In this document: positions 22,401-32,457 of the stretch, in pieces | How the letters are laid out: each line of letters begins with the position of its first letter | Position numbering within the stretch: the stretch's first letter is position 1 | DNA from: Thiobacillus sp. UBA6205 | Lineage (GTDB): Bacteria > Pseudomonadota > Gammaproteobacteria > Burkholderiales > Thiobacillaceae | Reading direction: 5' to 3' | Assembly: GCA_002421825.1 (NCBI GenBank) | Contig: DISR01000017.1 | Location: forward strand, 1-32,457 | DNA: 32,457 nucleotides | The notes under the pieces: model-generated | Seen by the model: only the letters and a program-made list of their open reading frames with translations | What the model was told of the DNA's origin: nothing | Database searches by the model: none | Program-made: the position numbers and the translations under genes

Positions 22401-23249
22401 TCACAGCTTCGCCTTGAAATCCTGGTAGAGCGCATACAGGCGCCGATAGAGCGGGCCGGGCTTGCCGTTGCCGACCGGCCGCCCATCGAGACCGACGATG
22501 GCCTGCACCTCGCGGCTGGACGATGTCAGCCACAGTTCGTCGGCACTGCGCACTTCGGCCTCGCCGATGTCGCGCACCTCAAAGGCAAGGCCGTTCGCCT
22601 CGGCCAGTTCCAGCACGACATCATAGGTCACGCCGGGCAGCACGCGATGGTCCTTCACCGGCGCCAGGATGAGGCCGCCCCTGACCACGAAAATATTCGA
22701 CGCCGCGCCTTCCGTGAGCACGCCATCGCGGAACATGATGCACTCGACGCAGCCGGCATCGACGGCCTTCTGCTTCGCCAGCACATTGGGCAACAGGTTG
22801 AGCGTCTTGAGATCGCAGCGGCGCCAGCGGATGTCCTCGGCGGAGACGGCGCAAACGCCATGCTCGAACTGGGCGGGATCGGGGCGGATCAAGGGACTGC
22901 TCATCACCAGCACGGTGGGCGTGGCGCCAGCCGGGAAGGCGTGGTCGCGCGGTGCGGCCCCGCGCGTGACCTGCAGATAGACCGACTGGTCGTCCGCCTC
23001 GTGCCTGGCAACCACCTGCTCAAGCACGTCGCGCCACTGCGCCCCGCTCAGCGGGTTGGCAAGACGAATGCCGTCGAGGCTGCGCTGCAGGCGTGCGAGA
23101 TGCTCGTCGAGGCGGAAAGGCTTGCGCAGGTACACGGGGATCAACTCGTAAACGCCGTCGCCCAGCATGAAGCCGCGATCGAGCACGGACACCCGGGCTT
23201 CGCCAGGCGGCAGCCACTCGCCGTTGAGGTAGACGGTGGGCGGGTTCAT
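22401..23249 (-). CDS. dat: D-amino-acid aminotransferase-like PLP enzyme (class IV)
   Basis: 282 aa, fold type IV PLP aminotransferase. The PLP lysine is Lys148 in CDLKTLNLLPNVLAKQKA; Glu180 (LTEGAASN) is the conserved partner. The N-terminal LNGEWLPPGEARVSVLDRGFMLGDGVYE is typical of Dat-type enzymes. It would interconvert D-alanine, D-glutamate and their oxo-acids, fitting the neighbouring D,D-carboxypeptidase, which releases D-alanine. A branched-chain aminotransferase or aminodeoxychorismate lyase is the alternative for this fold, but the sequence is closer to Dat. The start overlaps the dacA stop by ATGA. Confidence 0.88.
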   Translation of the reverse strand: MNPPTVYLNGEWLPPGEARVSVLDRGFMLGDGVYELIPVYLRKPFRLDEHLARLQRSLDGIRLANPLSGAQWRDVLEQVVARHEADDQSVYLQVTRGAAPRDHAFPAGATPTVLVMSSPLIRPDPAQFEHGVCAVSAEDIRWRRCDLKTLNLLPNVLAKQKAVDAGCVECIMFRDGVLTEGAASNIFVVRGGLILAPVKDHRVLPGVTYDVVLELAEANGLAFEVRDIGEAEVRSADELWLTSSSREVQAIVGLDGRPVGNGKPGPLYRRLYALYQDFKAKL

Positions 23250-24391
23250 TCCCAGAGCAGCCTCAAGCCGTCCCAGAAACGGCCGAACCAGCCGGCAACC
23301 GGCACGTCGCTCAGTGCCACCAGCGGGTAATCGCCGATCATTTCGCCGTCCAGCGTGAGGCGCAGCGTGCCCATGACCTGGCCTTTCTTCAGCGGCGCGA
23401 TGTATGGCCGCTCCGTGATGAGTTGCGCCTTGATCCTGCCGGACACGCCCTTTTGCGTGGTCAGGGAGAAGTCCCTGAGAAAGCCGATGCCGACCTCGCG
23501 CGAACTGCCCTTGTAGACCGGCATCTTCGCCACGGCCTGGCCGCCGCGGTAATAGCGCAGGGACTCGGTCTCGAGGAAACCGTAGTTGAGCAGTTTCTGC
23601 GCGTACATGCCGCGATCGATCTCGGAACGCGCGCCCATCACGGTGGCGATGAGCCGGCGCTTGCCGCGCTGGGCGCTGGCGATGAGGTTGTACCCGGCCG
23701 CCCGGGTATGCCCGCTCTTGACGCCGTCCACCTGCGGGTCCAGCCACAGCAGACGGTTGCGGTTTTGCTGGGTCACGCCGTTGAAGGTGAATTCGCGCTG
23801 GGCGAAATAGCGGCGGTACTGCCCGGGAAAGGCATGCACCATCCAGTTGGCGAGCCGCGTCATGTCGCGCGCCGTGCTGTAGTGATCCGGATCGGTATAG
23901 CCGGCGGCATTGCGGAACCGGGTGGAGGCAAGGCCGAGTTTCTTCGCCTGCGCGTTCATCCTGTCGACGAAGGCCTCCTCGCTGCCGGCCACGCCTTCCG
24001 CCAGCGTCAGCGCCGCATCGTTTCCGGATTGCACGATGAGGGCCATCAGGAGGTCGTCCACACTGATTTCCTGGCCGGCCCTGGCGAACATGCGCGCACC
24101 GGCGGCGGCGGCCGCAGTCTCGGAAACCTCCAGCGTCTGGTCGCTCTTGAGCTTGCCGTTCTTGATGGCATCGAACACCACGTACGCGGTCATCAGCTTG
24201 GTGAGCGAGGCCGGATCCAGCCTGCTGTCTTCGTTGCCGCTCGCCAGCACCCGGCCGCTGGACGTATCGAACAGCATCCAGGCGCGCGCCTCCACCCTGG
24301 GCGGATCGGGGGGCAGCCCGACCCCGGCCCAGGCCGGCACTACGAACAACAAACCAAGCAGCAAAGACAGAAACCTATTCATGCAAACCAT
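23246..24391 (-). CDS. dacA: D-alanyl-D-alanine carboxypeptidase (PBP5/6 family)
   Basis: 381 aa. Signal peptide about 1-23 (cut after AWA); periplasmic, anchored by a C-terminal amphipathic helix (WFGRFWDGLRLLWE). Active-site motifs: SLTK (62-65), SGN (122-124), KSG (225-227, for the usual KTG). A C-terminal beta domain follows (about 280-360). It trims the terminal D-Ala of peptidoglycan pentapeptides. Start at 24391 is supported by GGATGA directly upstream; an internal ATG nine bases on is possible. The gene order rodA-rlpA-dacA-ybeD-lipB is that of E. coli. Confidence 0.95.
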   Translation of the reverse strand: MVCMNRFLSLLLGLLFVVPAWAGVGLPPDPPRVEARAWMLFDTSSGRVLASGNEDSRLDPASLTKLMTAYVVFDAIKNGKLKSDQTLEVSETAAAAAGARMFARAGQEISVDDLLMALIVQSGNDAALTLAEGVAGSEEAFVDRMNAQAKKLGLASTRFRNAAGYTDPDHYSTARDMTRLANWMVHAFPGQYRRYFAQREFTFNGVTQQNRNRLLWLDPQVDGVKSGHTRAAGYNLIASAQRGKRRLIATVMGARSEIDRGMYAQKLLNYGFLETESLRYYRGGQAVAKMPVYKGSSREVGIGFLRDFSLTTQKGVSGRIKAQLITERPYIAPLKKGQVMGTLRLTLDGEMIGDYPLVALSDVPVAGWFGRFWDGLRLLWE

Positions 24392-24398
24392 TCATCCA

Positions 24399-24428
24399 AA
24401 CCAGGGAGAACACGGGAAGACACGGGGG
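24399..24428. repeat. Single degenerate arm of the CACGGGG-type repeat
   Basis: Thirty bases starting AACCAGGGAGAACACGGGAA match the arm pattern of the inverted repeat at 22245-22383 (AACCACGGGGAACACGGGG...). It lies just upstream of dacA in the 96-bp gap to rlpA. No second arm is seen. Confidence 0.5.
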
Positions 24429-24487
24429 AGGCGGATTGGTTGCACGCGCATGCCCTCCCGGGCGGCAGGCGCGGCACCGGCCCGGAT

Positions 24488-25387
24488 TCAACGCACGACC
24501 GTGATTGCGGCAACGCCCAGCGCCGCATTGCTCTTTTCCGCCCAGTTCCGCGCTTCGTCACGATCCGCAAAGGGCCCGAGATTGACCCGGTGCAGGTCGC
24601 CCACCAGCGCGACGTGCGCAAGGTCGACGGGAATCGCCAGGGCCTCGCGGGCGCGCGACAGCAGCTTCTGCGCGTTGTCGAGGCTGCCAAAGGCGCCCAG
24701 CTGCACGTAGATGCGGGCGGCGGCGGCCGGCTGCTGCGCAATTGCCGGCCGGGGTGCCTCGACAGGCGCCAGGGGCACGGCCTCAAGCGGCGCAATCTCC
24801 GCAAGCGGCGTCACCGCCCCGGTCTCCGGCCCCACGGTTTCCACCGTCACCCTGCCGCTGCCTTTTTGCAGCAGGCCGAGCTTGTAGGCCGCCGTATAGG
24901 AAAGATCGATCACCCGGTCGCTGTGAAACGGGCCGCGATCGTTGACGCGCACGATGACCGACTTGCCGGTGTCGAGCGAGGTCACCTTGACGTAGCTCGG
25001 GATCGGCAGCGTCGGATGCGCGGCCGTCATGCCGTACATGTCGTATGTCTCGCCGGAGGAAGTCTTCTTGCCGTGATAGCGCCTGCCGTACCACGAGGCC
25101 GTGCCGGTCTGCCTCAAGGGCGCGCGCTCGCTCATGGGCGCGTAGCTGACGCCCATGACTTCGTACGGCCGGTTGGCGAAACGGTGCAGCGGCTCGTCGC
25201 GCGGCACCGCATCCGGCACTTCGTGCAGGTTCGGCGGCGGATTGGCGCCGGGGCCGTCATCGAGGTAATAGCCGCCGGCCGAGCGCGTCTCGGGCGGCGG
25301 CGGGGCCGACGAGGGTCTGGAACCCAGGGAAGAACAGCCCGCCAGCCAGCCGGCGGCGAGGAGCAGGGTCAGTATTTTTCGCGTCAT
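24488..25387 (-). CDS. rlpA: RlpA septal/cell-wall lytic transglycosylase lipoprotein
   Basis: 299 aa. Lipoprotein signal with lipobox LAGC, lipid on Cys18, and a Pro-rich linker (about 25-80). The double-psi beta-barrel domain (about 92-185) carries TASWYGRRYHGKKTSSGE and VRVNDRGPF, including the Glu and Asp used for catalysis in Pseudomonas RlpA. The C-terminal SPOR domain (about 222-297) binds denuded glycan strands at the septum. It cleaves naked glycan during cell separation. The ATG overlaps the rodA stop by ATGA, so it belongs to the elongasome operon. Confidence 0.95.
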   Translation of the reverse strand: MTRKILTLLLAAGWLAGCSSLGSRPSSAPPPPETRSAGGYYLDDGPGANPPPNLHEVPDAVPRDEPLHRFANRPYEVMGVSYAPMSERAPLRQTGTASWYGRRYHGKKTSSGETYDMYGMTAAHPTLPIPSYVKVTSLDTGKSVIVRVNDRGPFHSDRVIDLSYTAAYKLGLLQKGSGRVTVETVGPETGAVTPLAEIAPLEAVPLAPVEAPRPAIAQQPAAAARIYVQLGAFGSLDNAQKLLSRAREALAIPVDLAHVALVGDLHRVNLGPFADRDEARNWAEKSNAALGVAAITVVR

Positions 25388-26490
25388 GTCTTCAACAGCT
25401 TTCGGTGCGTGGCCAGGCTCATCAGCATGCCGAAGCCGATCATCAGGGTCACCAGCGCGGTGCCGCCGTAACTCATCAGCGGCAAGGGCACGCCGACCAC
25501 GGGCAGTATCCCGGAAACCATGCCGATGTTGACGAAAATATAGGTGAAAAAGTTCAGGCTGATGGCGCCCGCCATGAGCCGCGCGAACATCGACGGCGCC
25601 TGGTCGGCGATCCTGAGGCCGCGCGCGACGATGGCGAGATAAAGCAGCAGCAGCAGGATCACGCCGAGCAGGCCGAATTCCTCGCTGAACACGGCGAAGA
25701 TGAAGTCGGTGGTGCGTTCGGGCACGAAGTCGAGCTGGTTCTGCGTGCCGGACAGCCAGCCCTTGCCGAACGCGCCGCCGGAGCCGATGGCGATCGTGGA
25801 CTGGATGATGTGATAGCCGGCGCCGAGCGGGTCGCTCATGGGATCGAACAGGGTCAGCACGCGCTGGCGCTGATAGTCGTGCAGCAGGTTCCAGGCAATG
25901 GGCAGCGACAGTCCTCCGGCAACGCCCAGGCCGGCGATGATCTTCCAGGACAGCCCGGCCAGGAACAGGATGTAAAAGCCAGAAGCCGCGATGAGCAACG
26001 AGGTGCCAAGATCGGGCTGGCGCAAAATGAGCAGGAACGGCAATGCGATCAGCACGGCGGCCATGCCGAAATGCCTGAGCCTGAGCGTCGCCTCGCGCTG
26101 CTGGAAATACCAGGCCAGCATCAGCGGCAGCGCGATCTTCATCAGCTCCGAAGGCTGGATGCTGGTGAAGCCGAGCGGCAGCCAGCGACGCGAACCGTTG
26201 CGGATTTCGCCGAACAGCGCCACGCCGAGCAGCAAGACCAGTCCGAGGACATAAAGCGGCGGCCCCAGCTTGGCGAGGATATGCGGCGGCACATTGGCGA
26301 CCACAATGAGCACGGCCATGGCCGCGGCGATGTTGGTGAGGTGGCCGGCAAGGCGCGCGCCGCTCTGGCCCGAAGCGCTGAACACCACGGCCACGCTGAC
26401 GCCCAGAAGGACGATCAGCAGCGCCAGCAGCATGCCGTCCAGATGACGGGAAGCTTCGGCCAGCAAGCGTTTAATCGCCGGCTGATTCAT
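25384..26490 (-). CDS. rodA: RodA, SEDS-family peptidoglycan glycosyltransferase
   Basis: 368 aa with about ten membrane helices, SEDS family. Typical segments: NGSRRWLPLGFTSIQPSE, ILRQPDLGTSLLI, and near the C-terminus VGVPLPLMSYGGTALV. It polymerises lipid II during side-wall growth with its partner PBP2. The start at 26490 overlaps the mrdA stop by 20 bp; the longer open frame upstream is only mrdA read in another frame. Its own stop overlaps rlpA. Confidence 0.96.
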   Translation of the reverse strand: MNQPAIKRLLAEASRHLDGMLLALLIVLLGVSVAVVFSASGQSGARLAGHLTNIAAAMAVLIVVANVPPHILAKLGPPLYVLGLVLLLGVALFGEIRNGSRRWLPLGFTSIQPSELMKIALPLMLAWYFQQREATLRLRHFGMAAVLIALPFLLILRQPDLGTSLLIAASGFYILFLAGLSWKIIAGLGVAGGLSLPIAWNLLHDYQRQRVLTLFDPMSDPLGAGYHIIQSTIAIGSGGAFGKGWLSGTQNQLDFVPERTTDFIFAVFSEEFGLLGVILLLLLYLAIVARGLRIADQAPSMFARLMAGAISLNFFTYIFVNIGMVSGILPVVGVPLPLMSYGGTALVTLMIGFGMLMSLATHRKLLKT

Positions 26491-28366
26491 AGTCCTCCAG
26501 GATCGGCACGCCTTCCGGCTTCTTGCCCGACAAATAGTAATCGAATACGGCGCGCGCGATGGGCGCCGCCGTGCCGCTGCCGCTGCCGCCATTTTCCACC
26601 AGAACCGCCAGCGCGATCCTGGGGGCCTCGGCCGGGGCGAAGGCCACGAACAGGGCATGGTCGCGATGGCGCTCGGCCAGCTTGCTGGCATCGTATTTCG
26701 CGCCCTGCCTGATGCCGACGACCTGGGCGGTGCCGGTCTTGCCGGCGATGTCGTAGGGGGCGTCGGCGCCGGCCCGCGCGGCCGTCCCGCCCGGTTTCAG
26801 CACGTCCACCATGGCCTGGCGCACGTGCGCCAGGTGGGCGGGGTCGAATCGGTCTTTCCACGCCACCTCGGGGGGAATGGCGCGCTCTTCGCGCGTCTCG
26901 CTGTGGCGAATGGCTTTCACCAGCCGCGGGCGGTAGAACGTGCCGCCATTGGCCAGCATCGCGGTCGCCGCCGCCAGCTGCATCGGCGTGGCCAGATGAT
27001 AGCCCTGCCCGATGCCCGCAATGACGGTCTCGCCCAGGTACCAGGGCTGCTTCCAGCGCCGCTGCTTCCATTCCTTGGATGGCAGCAGGCCGGAGGATTC
27101 GTTTTGCAGGTCCACGCCGCTTTTCGAGCCGAGGCCGAACCTGGCGAGGAAATCGTGCATGCGCTCGACGCCCATTTCGACCGCCAGCCGGTAATAATAA
27201 GTATCGCAGGAATGCACGATGGAGTCGTGCAGGTCGACCACGCCGTGGCCTTCCTTTTTCCAGTCGCGATAGCGATGGCTGCTGCCGGGCAGGGAAAAAT
27301 ACCCTGGATCGGCAATGGTGTCCGACGGCTTGCGCAGGCCAAGCTCGAGGGCGCCAAGCGCGAGGAAGGGCTTGATGGTGGAGCCGGGAGGATAAATGCC
27401 CCGCAGCGGACGGTTGACCATGGGCGTGTCGATGGATTCGTTGAGCTCCTTCCAGGCAGCCGGATCGATGCCTTCGACGAACAGGTTGGGGTCGAAGCCC
27501 GGCTTGCTCACCATGGCCAGCACGCCGCCGTTGTTGGGATCGATCGCCACCAGTCCGCCGCGGTAATCGCCGAACGCGAATTCCGCAACCCGCTGCAGTT
27601 CCATGTCCAGGTTCAGGATGAGATCGTGGCCGGCTATCGGCGGCGTTTGCGACAGGATGCGCACCGCACGCCCGGCGGAATCCGTTTCCATCTGCTCGAA
27701 CCCGGTCCTGCCATGGAGGATATCCTCGTAATACTGCTCGATCCCCACCTTGCCGATGTGGGTGCCGCCCTTGTACCCGGCGATCTTGCCGGTTTCCCTG
27801 AGGCTCTTGAGGTCGCGGTCGTTGATGCGCCCGATATAGCCGATGACGTGCGACAGGCCTTCGCCCGCCGGGTAGTTGCGGAACAGGCGCGCCTTCACTT
27901 CCGCCCCGGGCAGGCGGTACCGGTTGGACGCCAGAATCGCCACCTCCACGTCGGTCAGCCTGTTTTTCAGCGGCACGGTCTCGAACTCATGTGACTCCTC
28001 GCGCAGGCGCTTGAACTGGCGCAGGTGCCTGGGCGTGATTTCGATCAATTCGCCAATCTGCCTGAGCAGCGCGTCAAGGTCGCCCGCCCTGGCGACGGTG
28101 ATTTCCAGGGTATAGCCGGAAAAATTGTCGGCGAGTATGCGGCCGTTGCGGTCGTAAATCACGCCGCGGTTGGGCACGGAGGGCACCAGGGTAATGCGGT
28201 TGGATTCCGCCAGGTGCTGGTAATGCTCGTGCTTGACGAGCTGCAGATAGACCAGGCGCGCCGCGAGGATCAGCGTCAGCGCCAGAACGAAGCCCACCCC
28301 GACCTTCAGCCGGTTGCGATAGCGCGCAAGCTCAAGATGCAGGTTCTTGATGACGGAGGACGGCAT
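26471..28366 (-). CDS. mrdA: Penicillin-binding protein 2 (elongation transpeptidase)
   Basis: 631 aa, class B PBP. One membrane anchor (about 22-42), then a pedestal domain and the transpeptidase domain (about 265-615). Active-site motifs: STIK (329-332), SCD (386-388) and KTG (543-545). It cross-links peptidoglycan in the side wall as the partner of RodA. ATG 28366 is preferred; GAGGAG overlapping the mreD stop provides the ribosome-binding site, with a rather long spacing. It starts 10 bp after mreD. Confidence 0.96.
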   Translation of the reverse strand: MPSSVIKNLHLELARYRNRLKVGVGFVLALTLILAARLVYLQLVKHEHYQHLAESNRITLVPSVPNRGVIYDRNGRILADNFSGYTLEITVARAGDLDALLRQIGELIEITPRHLRQFKRLREESHEFETVPLKNRLTDVEVAILASNRYRLPGAEVKARLFRNYPAGEGLSHVIGYIGRINDRDLKSLRETGKIAGYKGGTHIGKVGIEQYYEDILHGRTGFEQMETDSAGRAVRILSQTPPIAGHDLILNLDMELQRVAEFAFGDYRGGLVAIDPNNGGVLAMVSKPGFDPNLFVEGIDPAAWKELNESIDTPMVNRPLRGIYPPGSTIKPFLALGALELGLRKPSDTIADPGYFSLPGSSHRYRDWKKEGHGVVDLHDSIVHSCDTYYYRLAVEMGVERMHDFLARFGLGSKSGVDLQNESSGLLPSKEWKQRRWKQPWYLGETVIAGIGQGYHLATPMQLAAATAMLANGGTFYRPRLVKAIRHSETREERAIPPEVAWKDRFDPAHLAHVRQAMVDVLKPGGTAARAGADAPYDIAGKTGTAQVVGIRQGAKYDASKLAERHRDHALFVAFAPAEAPRIALAVLVENGGSGSGTAAPIARAVFDYYLSGKKPEGVPILEDYESAGD

Positions 28367-28376
28367 CGACGTACGC

Positions 28377-28886
28377 TTACTCCTCGCGCGCTGCCGGCAT
28401 CCTGCCGGCGTGGGCGAGCGCCCACCACAGCAGCGTGCCGGTGACCGCCGTGGCAATCACCCATCCGCCCTGCGGCGTGCGCGTCGAGATCCAGCCCGTC
28501 ACCAGCGCCACCACCTCGGTCAAAAGCAGCAAGGGGAATATCTGCATGGCCTGGTGCCGAAGGGTGAACATCGCCAGCCGGCGGCGGAAATGCTGCACCA
28601 GGAACACGCCGACGCAGTAGGCCAGCGCGTTCTGTCCGAGCACCACGCCGTCCTGCACATCGGCCATCAGGCCCAGCGCAAACGCGAGCCCGAAGCTGAT
28701 CCCGTCCTGGCGACGCTGCGCCCAGAACAGCAGCATGATGAGGACGAAATCGGGCCTGAGCAGCAGTGCCCAGCCATGCCAGGGCATCTGCTTGATCAGG
28801 AAGGCCGCCAGCAGGGTCAGCGCGATCACGCGCCATTCCTGGCGCGGCTCGATTCTCGGCGGGAAGGAAGGCATTTCGTAGTTCAT
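28377..28886 (-). CDS. mreD: Rod shape-determining protein MreD
   Basis: 169-aa polytopic inner-membrane protein with about five or six hydrophobic helices between residues 18 and 160. It contains the RPDFVLIMLLFWAQRR and GLMADVQDGVVLGQNAL region typical of proteobacterial MreD (family motif with D and G around the third helix). It links MreB/MreC to RodA-PBP2. The start overlaps the mreC stop by ATGA. Confidence 0.95.
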   Translation of the reverse strand: MNYEMPSFPPRIEPRQEWRVIALTLLAAFLIKQMPWHGWALLLRPDFVLIMLLFWAQRRQDGISFGLAFALGLMADVQDGVVLGQNALAYCVGVFLVQHFRRRLAMFTLRHQAMQIFPLLLLTEVVALVTGWISTRTPQGGWVIATAVTGTLLWWALAHAGRMPAAREE

Positions 28887-29740
28887 GGCTGCGCGGGCGC
28901 GGGCTGTCCGGATGCGTCCTGGGTCTTGAGCACCATCAGAACGCGGCTTTTGTCGATGCCGGCCATCGGCAGGCAGCTGACCCGGGCATAGGGGCTGTCG
29001 GTCGGGCGCAGCACGCGACTCACCTTCGCCACCGCCAGCCCTTCCGGATAGACGCGGTCGATCCCGGATGTGACGAGAATGTCGCCCGGCTGGATATCGG
29101 TGTGCGTGGGCAGGTAGCGCACCTCCATGCCCGAGCCTCCGCCGAATACCAGCGCGCGCTGGCCGGTGCGCTGGATCTGTACCGGCACTGCGTGGCCGCG
29201 GTCGGTCACCAGCGTCACTTCGGTGCTGAAAGGGAACACGCGCGTGACCTGGCCCACCAGGCCCATGCCGTCCACCACCGGCTGTCCGGCACGGATGCCG
29301 GCGCTGCCGCCCTTGTCCAGCATCATGCGCTGCGAAAACGGGTCGCGCGGCGTGCTCAGGATTTCCACCGCCACCGAATCGAATCCGGTCATTTCACGCA
29401 GCAAGGAAAGCCTGCGCAACTCCTCGTTTTCGCGGTCGAGAGAGCCGAGGCGCGCAAGCTGGACATGGGCCCGCTGGGTGGTTTCGCGCAAGGCGGCATT
29501 TTCATTCTGCAGCGCACGATGGCGCACCAGGAACCCTGACACCTCGGCGGCAAAATCGAAAGGGGCGCGCACGGCCAGCTGGGCCGGGTAGAAAACCGCG
29601 ACCACGCCGGCGCGCAGCCAGCCCAGGGCATTGAAGCGCGCGTCCAGCACCATAAGCGAGAGGGCCAGCGCGGACCAGAGCGCCAGCCGGGCCGCCGGAC
29701 CCGGGGCCCGGGTAAACATGGGCTGGCCGGGAGTCGCCAC
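28883..29740 (-). CDS. mreC: Rod shape-determining protein MreC
   Basis: 285 aa, bitopic. A membrane helix (about 19-33) is followed by a coiled coil (about 72-115, heptad-rich ALQNENAALRETTQRAHVQL) and two beta-barrel lobes (about 120-275) containing DKGGSAGIRAGQPVVDGMGLVGQV. It activates PBP2 in the periplasm. The start is a GTG with AGGGGA ten bases upstream; an ATG 21 bases further in has no such signal. It follows mreB after a 111-bp gap that holds a 7-bp hairpin (CGCAGCG / CGCTGCG, 29784-29803) without a T-run. Confidence 0.95.
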   Translation of the reverse strand: MATPGQPMFTRAPGPAARLALWSALALSLMVLDARFNALGWLRAGVVAVFYPAQLAVRAPFDFAAEVSGFLVRHRALQNENAALRETTQRAHVQLARLGSLDRENEELRRLSLLREMTGFDSVAVEILSTPRDPFSQRMMLDKGGSAGIRAGQPVVDGMGLVGQVTRVFPFSTEVTLVTDRGHAVPVQIQRTGQRALVFGGGSGMEVRYLPTHTDIQPGDILVTSGIDRVYPEGLAVAKVSRVLRPTDSPYARVSCLPMAGIDKSRVLMVLKTQDASGQPAPAQP

Positions 29741-29851
29741 GTTAATGTTTCCCCTGAGTACGAATATCCAACATCACCCCACGCGCAGCGGAGCATCGCT
29801 GCGGTCGCTTCGAGTGCAATACATAAGACGGTCTGTCGATGCGCGCTTCAC

Positions 29852-30895
<1,044 letters not shown>

Positions 30896-30973
30896 TGTGT
30901 GTCTCTAGTAATATCCGGCGCCGGGAAGCGCCGAGGGTCCAGGAAAGGTCTGAAATAGCCTCTATGCCAAGCT

Positions 30974-30982
30974 TGTTATAAT
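30974..30982 (+). promoter_or_regulatory. Extended -10 promoter of gatCA
   Basis: TGTTATAAT: consensus TATAAT (30977-30982) with an extended -10 TG one base upstream. No good -35 is seen, as is common for extended -10 promoters. Transcription would start near 30989, about 20 nt before gatC. The mreB promoter should lie in the same 114-bp region on the minus strand but is not clear. Confidence 0.6.
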
Positions 30983-31009
30983 ACCCGTTTTTCGGCGTTT
31001 TTCAGGCAT

Positions 31010-31297
31010 ATGGCCCTCTCCCTGCAAGACATTCAGCACATTGCCCGGCTGGCCCGCATCCGCGTGGATGACGCCGAGGCGGAAACCGCTCGCGGCCAGC
31101 TGAACAGCATTTTCGGCCTGATCGAACAGATGCAGGCGGTCGACACCGCCGGCGTGGAGCCGATGTCCCATGCCCTCGACGTTTCCCAGCGCCTGCGTGA
31201 GGACCGGGTTTCCGAATCCGACCAGCGCGACAAGTTCCAGGCCATCGCCCCGGCCGTGGAAAACGGGCTGTACCTCGTGCCGAAAGTGATCGAGTGA
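31010..31297 (+). CDS. gatC: Asp-tRNA(Asn)/Glu-tRNA(Gln) amidotransferase subunit C
   Basis: 95 aa, GatC family: SLQDIQHIARLARIRVDDAE at the start and VEPMSHALDVSQRLREDRV in the middle. It stabilises GatA and bridges it to GatB in the complex that converts mis-acylated Glu-tRNA(Gln) or Asp-tRNA(Asn) to the correct amide form. CAGGCAT precedes the ATG. gatA follows after 37 bp. Confidence 0.96.
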   Translation: MALSLQDIQHIARLARIRVDDAEAETARGQLNSIFGLIEQMQAVDTAGVEPMSHALDVSQRLREDRVSESDQRDKFQAIAPAVENGLYLVPKVIE

Positions 31298-31310
31298 CCC
31301 CCGAAAACAT

Positions 31311-31331
31311 GCCTCACGCCTCACGCCTCAC
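31311..31331 (+). repeat. Three perfect tandem copies of GCCTCAC before gatA
   Basis: GCCTCAC is repeated three times without a gap and ends three bases before the gatA ATG. It occupies the place where a Shine-Dalgarno sequence should be, and no purine-rich site is present there. Confidence 0.85.
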
Positions 31332-31334
31332 TGA

Positions 31335-32457
<1,123 letters not shown>

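Overview
The window is GC-rich, gene-dense bacterial chromosome, most likely from a betaproteobacterium, with Nitrosomonadales or a related order as a guess. The evidence is gene order: mreBCD-mrdA-rodA-rlpA-dacA-D-amino-acid aminotransferase-ybeD-lipB-lipA-lnt on the minus strand, a divergent gatCA next to mreB, and rpmB-rpmG beside radC and coaBC-dut. No rRNA, tRNA, CRISPR array, prophage or complete insertion sequence was seen.

Left part (1-15.0 kb) is the variable, lipid- and signal-centred half. After a cluster of REP-like repeats (1-228) come a conserved hypothetical gene (minus), an RsmB/NOP-type RNA m5C methyltransferase, a long-chain acyl-CoA synthetase, a FadL-type outer-membrane fatty-acid channel, an MscS-type channel and a membrane acyl-CoA desaturase. 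Next is a small unknown gene translationally coupled to a CBS-PAS-GGDEF-EAL protein. Then follows a complete DSF (diffusible signal factor) quorum-sensing locus. It comprises rpfG (receiver plus HD-GYP c-di-GMP phosphodiesterase), rpfC (membrane hybrid sensor kinase with HPt) overlapping it by ATGA, and convergent rpfF (DSF synthase), whose 3' end overlaps rpfC by 33 bp. Fatty-acid import and activation, DSF synthesis and sensing, and two c-di-GMP enzymes thus lie within about 13 kb, with the first group a plausible supply or turnover arm of the signal. This is the most interesting system in the window.

Middle part (15.1-18.2 kb) is housekeeping: rpmB-rpmG with a clear promoter and terminator, radC, then coaBC-dut. 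coaBC carries an in-frame insertion made by a short palindromic repeat next to the catalytic His of the decarboxylase domain.

Right part (18.2-31.0 kb) is a long minus-strand array. The elongasome and cell-wall genes (mreB, mreC, mreD, mrdA, rodA, rlpA, dacA) run into a PLP aminotransferase, then ybeD-lipB, lipA and lnt, mostly with 1-20 bp overlaps. One small plus-strand gene of unknown function sits between lipB and lipA. On the other side of mreB, gatC and the start of gatA run off the right edge.

A second theme is short non-coding repeats placed at gene ends: REP pairs, an 18-bp inverted repeat touching the radC stop, a TTAA-flanked 129-bp inverted-repeat element that supplies the stop codons of two convergent genes, a CACGGGG-rich inverted repeat, and a 7-bp triplicate in the ribosome-binding region of gatA.
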